From DATFDN01 sp035685165 (GTDB lineage: Bacteria > Pseudomonadota > Alphaproteobacteria > Acetobacterales > Acetobacteraceae), in contig DASRBI010000011.1 in NCBI GenBank assembly GCA_035685165.1, positions 1 through 64,000 of the forward strand: a stretch of 64,000 nucleotides of DNA, read 5' to 3'. The translations under genes and the position numbers were made by a program. Under the pieces are notes generated by a model. The model was given only the letters and a program-made list of their open reading frames with translations. It was not told the DNA's origin and made no database searches. This document shows positions 53,246 to 60,497 of the stretch, one piece after another. Position 1 is the first letter of the stretch, and each line of letters begins with the position of its first letter.

Positions 53246-53803
53246 ATGGCAAAGACGCTGGCCCATCCGCCGCAACGGCTTCACCACCACGCCTATGTGG
53301 TGAAGGATCAGGAACGGAACCGGCAGTTCTTCGAGGACGTGCTGGGCATCCCGCTGGCCGCCACGTGGTGCGAGAAGCACTTCAACCCGTGGGTCGGCCG
53401 CGAAGTGGCGTTCTGCCACACCTTCTACACGCTCGCGGACGGCGGGGCGCTGGCGTTCTTCTCGTTCGCCGACGAGGAGGTCTACCGCAAGACGCAAGCT
53501 GAAAAGCCCGCCGAGATCCGCAACTTCGACCATGTGGCGTTCAAGGTGGACGACGCGGGCTACGACGAGCTCGTGCGGCGCGTGAAGGCGGCGGGCATTC
53601 CGCTGCGCGAGACCGATCACGGCTATTGCCGGTCGATGTACTGCGAATCGCCCGATGGGCTAATCGTCGAATTCACCGTCGATCCGCCCAACGCCGCCGA
53701 GATCGACGCGCTCCGCCGCGCCGACGCGCACGCGGAGCTGGCGCGCTGGGTGGCGGGCGATCACCGCACCAACAATGATCTGCGGGTGCGGGAGACGGCT
53801 TAG
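53246..53803 (+). CDS. VOC family protein (glyoxalase/extradiol dioxygenase-like)
   Basis: A 185-residue vicinal-oxygen-chelate protein: RLHHHAYVVKDQERNRQFFE with a first His of the metal site near residue 14, DVLGIPLAATW, then NFDHVAFKVDDAGYDEL with a second His near 93, and SMYCESPDGLIVEFTVDPPN with the Glu ligand near 147. Such a paired beta-alpha-beta fold usually binds Fe2+, Mn2+ or Ni2+ and acts as dioxygenase, isomerase or lyase. The strong AGGAGGAGG ribosome site supports the ATG at 53246. It is downstream of udh and converges on the binding-protein gene. Substrate unknown. Confidence 0.9.
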   Translation: MAKTLAHPPQRLHHHAYVVKDQERNRQFFEDVLGIPLAATWCEKHFNPWVGREVAFCHTFYTLADGGALAFFSFADEEVYRKTQAEKPAEIRNFDHVAFKVDDAGYDELVRRVKAAGIPLRETDHGYCRSMYCESPDGLIVEFTVDPPNAAEIDALRRADAHAELARWVAGDHRTNNDLRVRETA

Positions 53804-53835
53804 CGTCCTCCCTCTCGCACCCTCTCCTACCTCGC

Positions 53836-53897
53836 CATTGCGAGCGCCCGGCGAGCGGCGCGAAGCGATCCCCCGCGGGAGATTGGCCGCCGCAATG
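53836..53897. repeat. CATTGCGAG-type palindromic repeat at a convergent junction
   Basis: CATTGCG (53836-53842) and CGCAATG (53891-53897) are inverted, with inner GAAGCGATC and CCCGCGGGA. It lies between the convergent VOC and binding-protein genes. It belongs to a common proteobacterial repeat family and may act as a two-way terminator. Confidence 0.7.
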
Positions 53898-53908
53898 ACG
53901 CCGCTACG

Positions 53909-55132
53909 TCACGGGTGCCCCAGCGCGCACCCGGTCTCGTCTAGCGGCATGTAGGCGTCCTTGCCGGGAATCTCCCCGACGCGCTCGTAGAAGTCCCATG
54001 GGTGGGCGGCTTGCGATGCGGGCTTCACGCGCCAGACATAGGTCGGATCGAGCACCTGCCCGTTCGGCTGGATGGGCACATAGTCATGATAGAAGTCGCG
54101 CACCGGCATCGCGCGCATCCGCGCGGCGACACTATCGCCGTCGAGCGTCCCGGCGGCCTGGACCGCGCGCATCCAGTGCAGCGCGCCGGAATAGTTGGCC
54201 GCCTGGACCATCGTCGGCGGCGCCTCCATCCGGCTGGCGAACCGCGCCGACCAGGCCCGGGTCGCGGGCGTGAGGTCCCAGTAAAACGAGTTGCTCAGCA
54301 CCAGCCCCTCGCAGACATCCTGCCCGAGCGCCACCACGTCGGTGATCATCATCAGCAGCGTGGCGAGGCTCTGCCCGCCCTTGACGAGACCGAATTCGTG
54401 CGCCTGCTTGACGCAATTGCGAAGATCGGTGCCGGCATTTGCGAAGGCGACCACCTTGGCGCCCGAGGCTTGCGCCTGCACGAGCGCGCTCGAGAAATCC
54501 GCCGTCCCGAGCGGCGCCTTCACGCTGCCCAGCACCTTGCCGCCCGCTTCGGTGACGAACTTCGTCGTGTCCGCCTCCAGCGAATAGCCGAACTGGTAAT
54601 CGGCGGTGATGAAGAACCAGGTCGTCCCACCCGCGCGCGTCAGCGCGCCGCCAGTGCCTTTCGCGAGCGAATAGGTATTGGCCCAGAAGTGGAAGCCGTA
54701 GGGCGAGCAGAACTTGCCCGTGAAATCGCTCGCCGCCGGGCCGTTGCCGATGAAAATGGTCCTCTTCTCGCGCGCCACCGCCTGCACGGCGAGACCCGAG
54801 GAGGTCGCGGCGCCGTCCATCAGCATGTTCACGCCGCCGTCGATCCACTCGCGGGCGCGAGCGCTCGCGACGTCGGGCTTGTTGAAAATGTCGGCCTGCA
54901 TCACCTCGATGGGCCGGCCGAGCAGGGAGCCGCCGAAATCCTCGACGGCAAGCTCCACCGCGACCTTCCCGCCCGGACCGCCGACCTGGCGGTAGGGGCC
55001 GGTGACATCGCTCAAGAGGCCGATACGGATCGGGGCGGAGGATGTTTGCGCCCGGATGATCGCCGGGCGGCTCAGCGCCGTGACGGCGGCTCCGGCAACC
55101 AGCGCGCGGCGCGAAAGCGCGATGCCACTCAT
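53909..55132 (-). CDS. ABC transporter substrate-binding protein (orphan, Tat signal)
   Basis: Type-I periplasmic binding protein of 407 residues. The N-terminus MSGIALSRRALVAGAAVTAL ends in SRPAIIRAQ, a Tat-like export signal. The mature part begins IRIGLLSDVTGPYRQVGGPG and shows LLGRPIEVMQADIFNKPDVA, FITADYQFGYSLEAD and VVAFANAGTDLRNCVKQAHE, as in Liv-type proteins for aromatic or hydroxy-acid ligands. The ATG at 55132 overlaps the dehydratase stop (ATGA), so it is third in the ligase-dehydratase operon. No permease or ATPase gene follows; it may deliver its ligand to another importer, such as the Liv system at 19638-23181. Confidence 0.9.
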   Translation of the reverse strand: MSGIALSRRALVAGAAVTALSRPAIIRAQTSSAPIRIGLLSDVTGPYRQVGGPGGKVAVELAVEDFGGSLLGRPIEVMQADIFNKPDVASARAREWIDGGVNMLMDGAATSSGLAVQAVAREKRTIFIGNGPAASDFTGKFCSPYGFHFWANTYSLAKGTGGALTRAGGTTWFFITADYQFGYSLEADTTKFVTEAGGKVLGSVKAPLGTADFSSALVQAQASGAKVVAFANAGTDLRNCVKQAHEFGLVKGGQSLATLLMMITDVVALGQDVCEGLVLSNSFYWDLTPATRAWSARFASRMEAPPTMVQAANYSGALHWMRAVQAAGTLDGDSVAARMRAMPVRDFYHDYVPIQPNGQVLDPTYVWRVKPASQAAHPWDFYERVGEIPGKDAYMPLDETGCALGHP

Positions 55133-56295
55133 CGGCCCTTCCCTCCGCGCGCCGGCAGGGCGACCGTGCCGCCACCCACGACGGAAAGCTCGCCGTCCTG
55201 GTTGCGCGCCTCCTGCTCGATATCGACCAAGTATCGTCCGTTCTCGATACGCTTGCCCGTCACCCTGCCGCCGATGACCAGCAAGTCTCCCTCCACGTTG
55301 TGCCGCCGCAGCTTGCAGTGCGCGCGGACGAGAAAGCCCGTATCGCCCATCCAATTGGTGAGGTGGTGGGTGAGCCAGGAGCAGCGCTCCGGGCCGTAGT
55401 CGTAAAGGCCAGGCGCGCCGACCTGCAGCGCCAGATCGGCCTCCCAATGCACGCGCTCGGGGCAATCGGGAATGCCGAAACGGTTCTTGATGCCGAGTGC
55501 CGGATGATTGCGGAACTGCTGGTAGGCGAGCTTGTTGGCGCGGATATAAAGGCCGCCCCATCCTTGGGCGAAGGCGATGAAGCCGGTCGCGGTCATCGGC
55601 CCCTTCGCCATGCTGGGAAGCGACTGGCCCACGGATACATCTTCCCAGTAGCGCGGTTCGGCGCCGCGTACTTCCTCCGCTTCGTAGAGGCGATAGAGCT
55701 CTTCCAGCTCGTTATCGGCGTAGCGCCGGGTCGGCTTCTTCTTGACCTCGGTGTATTTGGTGCCCTGCTCGCGCGCGATATCGCGGTCGGTGCGAAAACA
55801 CCAGCTCTCGGCGTCGGCGACCAGATCGCCGTTCGCACCGTAGAAATCGACATGATACACTTGTCTGATGGCGCGCCCGGCGAACGTCGTGGTGTGCTCG
55901 ACGATGTCCGACAGCCACGCCTCGGTGCGGATTTCCTCGTTGCGCCGCACCCAGCGATGCCATCGCCAGTCCGCGCCGGACCACATGGCGTGCACGCCCG
56001 GCAGCCCGCCGACATAGCCCGAGATGATGCGGCTGGTAGCGAACAGGAAGCTCGGCAGCGCCACGATGCCGCCGAGCGCGCTGCGTGCCGCGTAATTCGG
56101 GTCGCACCAGAGCGGGTTGTCGTCGCCGATCCCGTGCGCGTAGTGGCGGATATTGTCGCGCGTCGCCTCGTAGCACCACGGCTCGACCGTGTTCTCGATC
56201 CGCTTGCCGATGCGCGCGCGCAAGCCATCCAGCGCCTGTTCGGTGATCTTGGGAAAGAGCCGATTTTCTGGCTCGGCGGTGGCAGTGGCGGACAT
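55129..56295 (-). CDS. FAS1-like dehydratase / MaoC-type double hot-dog protein
   Basis: A 388-residue protein of two hot-dog halves, like fatty-acid synthase dehydratase and MaoC hydratases that act on enoyl-CoA. The first half has WCYEATRDNIRHYAHGIGDD then NPLWCDPNYAARSALGGIVA, the classical hydratase pattern with the Asp-His pair. The middle has RYWEDVSVGQSLPSMAKGPM and the second half ends near HCKLRRHNVEGDLLVIGGRV. It is between a CoA ligase (25 bp) and a binding protein. Together these suggest import, activation and hydration of an unsaturated or hydroxy acid. The acyl substrate is not readable. Confidence 0.9.
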   Translation of the reverse strand: MSATATAEPENRLFPKITEQALDGLRARIGKRIENTVEPWCYEATRDNIRHYAHGIGDDNPLWCDPNYAARSALGGIVALPSFLFATSRIISGYVGGLPGVHAMWSGADWRWHRWVRRNEEIRTEAWLSDIVEHTTTFAGRAIRQVYHVDFYGANGDLVADAESWCFRTDRDIAREQGTKYTEVKKKPTRRYADNELEELYRLYEAEEVRGAEPRYWEDVSVGQSLPSMAKGPMTATGFIAFAQGWGGLYIRANKLAYQQFRNHPALGIKNRFGIPDCPERVHWEADLALQVGAPGLYDYGPERCSWLTHHLTNWMGDTGFLVRAHCKLRRHNVEGDLLVIGGRVTGKRIENGRYLVDIEQEARNQDGELSVVGGGTVALPARGGKGR

Positions 56296-56319
56296 CGTTC
56301 CCTCGTGCTTGCGGATGGA

Positions 56320-57882
56320 TCAGGCGGCGGCCTCGGGCCGCGCGGCTTCGGCGTCGCGGAGCGCCTTGCGGTTCACCTTCCCCGCTGGCGTCTTTGGCAG
56401 CTCGGTCACGAAGGCAACTTGGCGGGGGTATTCGTGCTGGCTGAGCCGCTGGCGCGTGAAGTCCTGCAATTCGCGCGCGAACGCCTCGTCGCCCGCGCGG
56501 TCGCTGACAATGAACGCCTTCACCACCTGCCCGCGCAGCAAATCGGCAACGCCGATCGCCGCCGCCTCGCGCACATCCTTGTGCATGAGCAGCACGTTTT
56601 CGATCTCGACCGCGCTCATGGTCCAGCCGGCCGAGATGATCACGTCATCGGCGCGGCCCGCGTGATAGAAATAGCCGTCCTCGTCGACGCGCCCGAGGTC
56701 CTTGGTCGGTAGCCAGCCGCCGCGGCGCCACAGCTTGATTTCCCCGATCTGGCCCGGCACGCAGGGGCGCCCGTCGGCATCCTGCACCTCGACGCGAAGG
56801 CCTGGCACCGGCTTGCCGAGCGAGCCAGGCTTGACCGGGAAATCGCGCGCGCCGGGGTAATTCACGAGCACGACGCCGACCTCGGTCGTCCCGTACATGC
56901 TGCACGCAGGCACCCCGAAGACCTCGTCGATGAAAGCAAGCGTTGCCGGGTCGATCGGTTCGCCTGTGTAGGAGAGCTTGCGGATCGCGAAACGGAACTC
57001 AGTTGCCCGGCTGCTGGTTCGCATCATCCGATAATGCGTGGCGGCGGCGGCGAGATTGGTGATGCGGTAGTCCTGCAAGGCGCGCATCAGGCGCACGGGA
57101 TCGAACTTGCCCGCGTAGGTGCCGGTGGTGACGCCGAGCGCGAGCGGCGCCAGCGTGCCATGCGCGAGCCCGTGGCCCCAGGCGGGCGAGGACGGACAGA
57201 AGAACTCGTCGCCGGGACGGATGCCCGTGCCGTAGAGCGCGGCGCCCATCAGCAGGACCACGGCGCGGTGCGTGTGCTTCACCGCCTCGGGCAGCTCGCG
57301 TGTGGTGCCCGAAGTGTATTGAAAGAGTGCAAGGTCATCGGCCTTGGTACTGGGCGTGTAGGCGGCGGGGAACCGTTCCAGCTCGGCGAGCCAAGCGGGG
57401 TCGGTGCAGACGATCTCGGTGGTCGCGAACGAGCCGATGGCGCCAGCCTTCCCGGCATCGGCAAGCAGAATTTTGGGCACGCAGTCGGCGACCCGCAGGC
57501 GCGCGCCCTCGGGGCCGAACAGGGTGAACAGCGGCACCGCGATCGCACCCCGCTTCATCGCGCCGAACATCGCCGCGTAGAAGATCAGCGAGGGATCGAG
57601 CATGACGGCGACACGATCGCCCGGCGCGACACCGCGCGATTCGAGCCAATGCGCGAAGCGGGCGGACCAGGCAGCGATCTGGCGGAACGTGAGCGACTCG
57701 TCGCGCCCGTCGGCACGGGCGATCCGCACGGCGACGCGGGCCGCGTCGGTCGCGTGCCGGTCGATGCACTCGTGGGCGATGTTGAGCGCGGCTTGATTGC
57801 CGTCGAACAGCTCCCAGGCTCGGTCGCGGGAGAAGTGCGCCTGGGCGAAGGCGTAATCCGAACTGTCGGTGAGTGTCGGCAT
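56320..57882 (-). CDS. AMP-forming acyl-CoA synthetase
   Basis: ANL-superfamily ligase of 520 residues. The P-loop is altered, YTSGTTRELPEAVKHTHRAV, with Arg-Glu-Leu in place of Gly-Lys-Pro, a form met in a subgroup of acetyl/acyl-CoA synthetases. Other motifs are MYGTTEVGVVLVNYPG near 332, WLPTKDLGRVDEDGYFYHAG near 395 and TPAGKVNRKALRDAEAARP with the catalytic Lys near 507. It heads the operon with the hot-dog dehydratase and binding protein, divergent from the IclR regulator, and is likely controlled by it. Substrate unknown; benzoate- or hydroxy-acid-type substrates are possible. Confidence 0.9.
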   Translation of the reverse strand: MPTLTDSSDYAFAQAHFSRDRAWELFDGNQAALNIAHECIDRHATDAARVAVRIARADGRDESLTFRQIAAWSARFAHWLESRGVAPGDRVAVMLDPSLIFYAAMFGAMKRGAIAVPLFTLFGPEGARLRVADCVPKILLADAGKAGAIGSFATTEIVCTDPAWLAELERFPAAYTPSTKADDLALFQYTSGTTRELPEAVKHTHRAVVLLMGAALYGTGIRPGDEFFCPSSPAWGHGLAHGTLAPLALGVTTGTYAGKFDPVRLMRALQDYRITNLAAAATHYRMMRTSSRATEFRFAIRKLSYTGEPIDPATLAFIDEVFGVPACSMYGTTEVGVVLVNYPGARDFPVKPGSLGKPVPGLRVEVQDADGRPCVPGQIGEIKLWRRGGWLPTKDLGRVDEDGYFYHAGRADDVIISAGWTMSAVEIENVLLMHKDVREAAAIGVADLLRGQVVKAFIVSDRAGDEAFARELQDFTRQRLSQHEYPRQVAFVTELPKTPAGKVNRKALRDAEAARPEAAA

Positions 57883-57907
57883 CAGACGGAGGCTAACCGC
57901 ACCGAAG

Positions 57908-57944
57908 ATATTGTCAATATGTCACTTATGTTGTCTATAGGCAA
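57908..57944. promoter_or_regulatory. Two palindromes in the ligase/IclR divergent promoter
   Basis: ATATTGTCAATAT (57908-57920) is a perfect odd-length palindrome, and TTGTCTATAGGCAA (57931-57944) is palindromic except for one pair. Their centres are about 23 bases apart. The AT-rich gap stands out from the GC-rich surroundings. On the complement TTGCCT followed by CATATT after 17 bases could be a promoter for the ligase. IclR proteins commonly bind such paired palindromes beside their own gene. Confidence 0.55.
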
Positions 57945-57968
57945 TACACGCCGGTATGAGAGACAGCA

Positions 57969-58841
57969 ATGAACGATCGACCGCTCGCTCGAACCGGGCT
58001 GCAACGGCGCAAACCGGGCCGCTCCGACAAAACGGAGGCGCACACCCGCAGCGACCCCGCCGCGCCCCGCAACGCGGCACCGCGCGCTGCGGCGATCCGC
58101 CGTGTTCCGGCCGTGACGCGCGCCGTGGCGATCCTGCGGCTGCTGTCGCGCAGCGACACCCCGCTCGGGGTGCACCCGATCGCCCGCAGCCTTGGGCTCG
58201 TGCCGAGCACCTGCCTGCACATCCTGCGAGCGCTGGCCGCGGAGGAGCTGGTGTCCTTCGATCCCGAGACCAAACGCTACGCGCTCGCGGGCGGCATTCT
58301 CGCGCTCGCGCGCGCCATGCTGCGCCACGACGCCTTCGCCAACCTCGCGCAGCCGATCCTGAATGCGCTGTCCGCCAAATACGGCGTCACCGCGATCGGC
58401 GTGGAAGCCGCTGGGCTCGATCATTTCACGGTGACGGCGATCTCGCGTCCGGGACGCGCTTTGCGGCTGCAAGTGGATATCGGCAGCCGCTATCCGACGC
58501 TGATCAGCGCCAGCGGCCGCTGCTTCGCCGCCTTCGGCGGTTATGCGTGGAGCGAACTCGAACGGCGCTTTCGCGCCCTACGCTGGGACGACCCGCCGGA
58601 GCTCGCCGCGTGGCGGGCCGAAATCGAGGCGACGAGGCGGAACGGCTACGCTGTCGATGAAGGCCGCTATATCGCCGGCGTGACGATCGTCGCCGCGCCC
58701 GTGATCTGGCGCGAGCGCGCCTCGCACGCGCTGGTCGTGGTCGGAGTGAGCGAGCAGTTGCGCCGCATCGGGGTCGATGCCGTCGGCAACGAGTTGCGCG
58801 CGCTGGCCGGCGGGCTCTCGCGTCAGCTTCAGAGCGCGTGA
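57969..58841 (+). CDS. IclR family transcriptional regulator
   Basis: A 290-residue regulator. The N-terminal winged helix is seen in AIRRVPAVTRAVAILRLLSR near residue 40, then GVHPIARSLGLVPSTCLHIL and RALAAEELVSFDPETKRYAL. The ligand-binding domain has AGGILALARAMLRHDAFANL, TAIGVEAAGLDHFTVTAIS, YPTLISASGRCFAAFGGYAW and ends ALAGGLSRQLQSA. IclR-type proteins respond to small aromatic or hydroxy acids. It starts at an ATG with GAGAG upstream, divergent from the ligase operon, with candidate operators between them. A basic, Ala/Arg-rich 35-residue N-terminal extension precedes the helix-turn-helix. Confidence 0.93.
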   Translation: MNDRPLARTGLQRRKPGRSDKTEAHTRSDPAAPRNAAPRAAAIRRVPAVTRAVAILRLLSRSDTPLGVHPIARSLGLVPSTCLHILRALAAEELVSFDPETKRYALAGGILALARAMLRHDAFANLAQPILNALSAKYGVTAIGVEAAGLDHFTVTAISRPGRALRLQVDIGSRYPTLISASGRCFAAFGGYAWSELERRFRALRWDDPPELAAWRAEIEATRRNGYAVDEGRYIAGVTIVAAPVIWRERASHALVVVGVSEQLRRIGVDAVGNELRALAGGLSRQLQSA

Positions 58842-58890
58842 GCCTGGGCCGATCGATATCAGGCTGCCCGGTTCATGGCTCACCAACGCC

Positions 58891-58931
58891 GTCATTGCTA
58901 TGTCTATGCGTAGTATAAGCCTCGCAATGAC
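58891..58931. repeat. Inverted repeat at the IclR/M20 convergent junction
   Basis: GTCATTGC (58891-58898) and GCAATGAC (58924-58931) are perfect arms around a 25-base centre that itself contains the partial palindrome CTATGCGTAG. Both genes end toward it, so it may serve as a shared terminator; it is also a member of the GCAATGAC repeat type. Confidence 0.65.
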
Positions 58932-58964
58932 ACTGGAATAGGTCGGACTTCAGACGCGTCGGTA

Positions 58965-60104
58965 TCAGTCGGCTAGCGCCCGCTTCGCGGTCGCCGCCAG
59001 GTAGGTCGCGGCGGCGGGCAGAATCTCGTCATTGTAGTCGTATTTGGAATTATGCAAGCCCGCGGTCGGACCATTGCCGATCCACACGAACGCGCCCGGT
59101 TTCTCACCGAGATAATAGCTGAAATCCTCGCCCGTCATCGACGGCGCGAGATCCCGCCGCACCGTCAGCCCGGCGGCGGCGCAGGCCTTGGCGGCAAGAT
59201 CGGCCTCGGCGGGCGTGTTGGCGGTGACGCCATAGCCGAGCCGGACGTTGGTTTCGATCTCCACGCCGAACGCCGCGGCGATGCCGTTGGCGACGCGGCG
59301 GATCTGCTCCAGCATCGCCGCGCGCACCTCGGGGCTCAGGCAGCGCATCGTGCCGCGCATCACCGCCTCGTCCGGGATCTGGTTGATCGCCGAGCCCGCC
59401 TCGATGGTGCACAGCGAAATCACCGCCGCATCCAGCGGGCTCGTCTCGCGCGAGACCACGCTTTGCAGCGCGATCAGCAGGTGCGCCGCAGCGAGCATCG
59501 GGTCGCGCGCCTGGTGCGGGATGGCCGCATGGCCCGAACGGCCGCGCACGCGGAACTCGAGCCGCCCGCCGGAGGCCATCACCGCGCCGGAATGCACCTG
59601 CACGGTGCCGGCCTCGAGCCCCGGCCAGTTGTGATAGCCGAAAATCCGTTCCATCGGGAACCGCTGGAACAGCCCGTCAGCGATCATCGCCCGCGCGCCC
59701 CCGCCGCCTTCCTCGGCCGGCTGGAACACGAAATGCACCGTGCCGTGCCAATCCGGATCGCGCGCCAGCAGCGCCGCGGCGCCGAGCAAACTTGTCGTGT
59801 GCCCGTCATGGCCACAGGCGTGCATCACGCCCGGATTGGAGGAGGCGTAGGGCAGGCCGGTCGCTTCCACGATCGGCAGCGCATCCATGTCGGCCCGCAG
59901 GCCGACGCTACGGTTCGAGTTGCCCCGACTCAGCGTGGCGACCACGCCGTGCCCGCCGATGCCGGCGGTGAACGGGATACCGAGCTCGCGCAGCCGCTCG
60001 CAGACGAAGGCCGCCGTCTGCCGCTCGTGCAGAGTGAGTTCGGGATGGGCGTGCAGGTGGCGGCGCCAGGCGGTGAGCCGGGCATGGAGGTCGCGGTCGA
60101 TCAT
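58965..60104 (-). CDS. M20 family amidohydrolase (hippurate hydrolase type)
   Basis: Metal-dependent amidohydrolase of 379 residues, M20D group (HipO, N-acyl-amino acid or IAA-conjugate hydrolases). Signatures: RRHLHAHPELTLHERQTAAF near residue 14, GLRADMDALPIVEATGLPYA near 73, GVMHACGHDGHTTSLLGAA near 97 with metal ligands Cys/His, VFQPAEEGGGGARAMIADGL near 130 with the catalytic Glu, and SMTGEDFSYYLGEKPGAFVW near 325. It releases an amino acid or aryl acid from an amide; hippurate would give benzoate. It stands alone, convergent with the IclR gene and about 60 bp from a small hypothetical gene. Substrate not proven. Confidence 0.9.
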   Translation of the reverse strand: MIDRDLHARLTAWRRHLHAHPELTLHERQTAAFVCERLRELGIPFTAGIGGHGVVATLSRGNSNRSVGLRADMDALPIVEATGLPYASSNPGVMHACGHDGHTTSLLGAAALLARDPDWHGTVHFVFQPAEEGGGGARAMIADGLFQRFPMERIFGYHNWPGLEAGTVQVHSGAVMASGGRLEFRVRGRSGHAAIPHQARDPMLAAAHLLIALQSVVSRETSPLDAAVISLCTIEAGSAINQIPDEAVMRGTMRCLSPEVRAAMLEQIRRVANGIAAAFGVEIETNVRLGYGVTANTPAEADLAAKACAAAGLTVRRDLAPSMTGEDFSYYLGEKPGAFVWIGNGPTAGLHNSKYDYNDEILPAAATYLAATAKRALAD

Positions 60105-60161
60105 CCGGCCAGTATTTACATCAGCCGCGCGGGGCGACCAGTCCGACCCGAGGACCCGGGC

Positions 60162-60479
60162 CTAGTCCCCGTTCAGGGCTTCCTCGACCGTCCGGACGGC
60201 GGCAAGCGGCACAGCGGCGCGGCCGACCACGCGCTCGCCCACGCAGGCCAGCCAGTCCGCCCCCTCGGGCGGCGTCGGGCGCAGCTCCACGACCTTCGCC
60301 TCGTCGTCCAGCGCCACGGCCCGGTATTGGCGCCAGTTCGCCCAGATCGGCCCCTTGAGACGGACGACGCGGGCGATGGCCTTGCCCGCGTCGTCCAAAC
60401 CGATCCACTCCAAGGCCCGGGCGATCCCCGGCCCCTCCTCCGAGCGGCCCCGCATCCAGTGCAGACGCGGCGCCGACAT
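60162..60479 (-). CDS. Hypothetical protein, conserved-looking, downstream of fusA
   Basis: A 105-residue protein with no signal or membrane segment. It reads MSAPRLHWMRGRSEEGPGIA, then ALEWIGLDDAGKAIARVVRL and KGPIWANWRQYRAVALDDEA. The composition is that of a folded cytosolic protein and codon use matches neighbours, so I regard it as real. It starts 18 bases after the fusA stop on the same strand, so it is probably co-transcribed with EF-G. I do not recognise a family; the Trp-rich pattern (WANWRQYRAV) may help a search. Confidence 0.7.
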   Translation of the reverse strand: MSAPRLHWMRGRSEEGPGIARALEWIGLDDAGKAIARVVRLKGPIWANWRQYRAVALDDEAKVVELRPTPPEGADWLACVGERVVGRAAVPLAAVRTVEEALNGD

Positions 60480-60497
60480 CTCAGGAAACCGCGTCCA

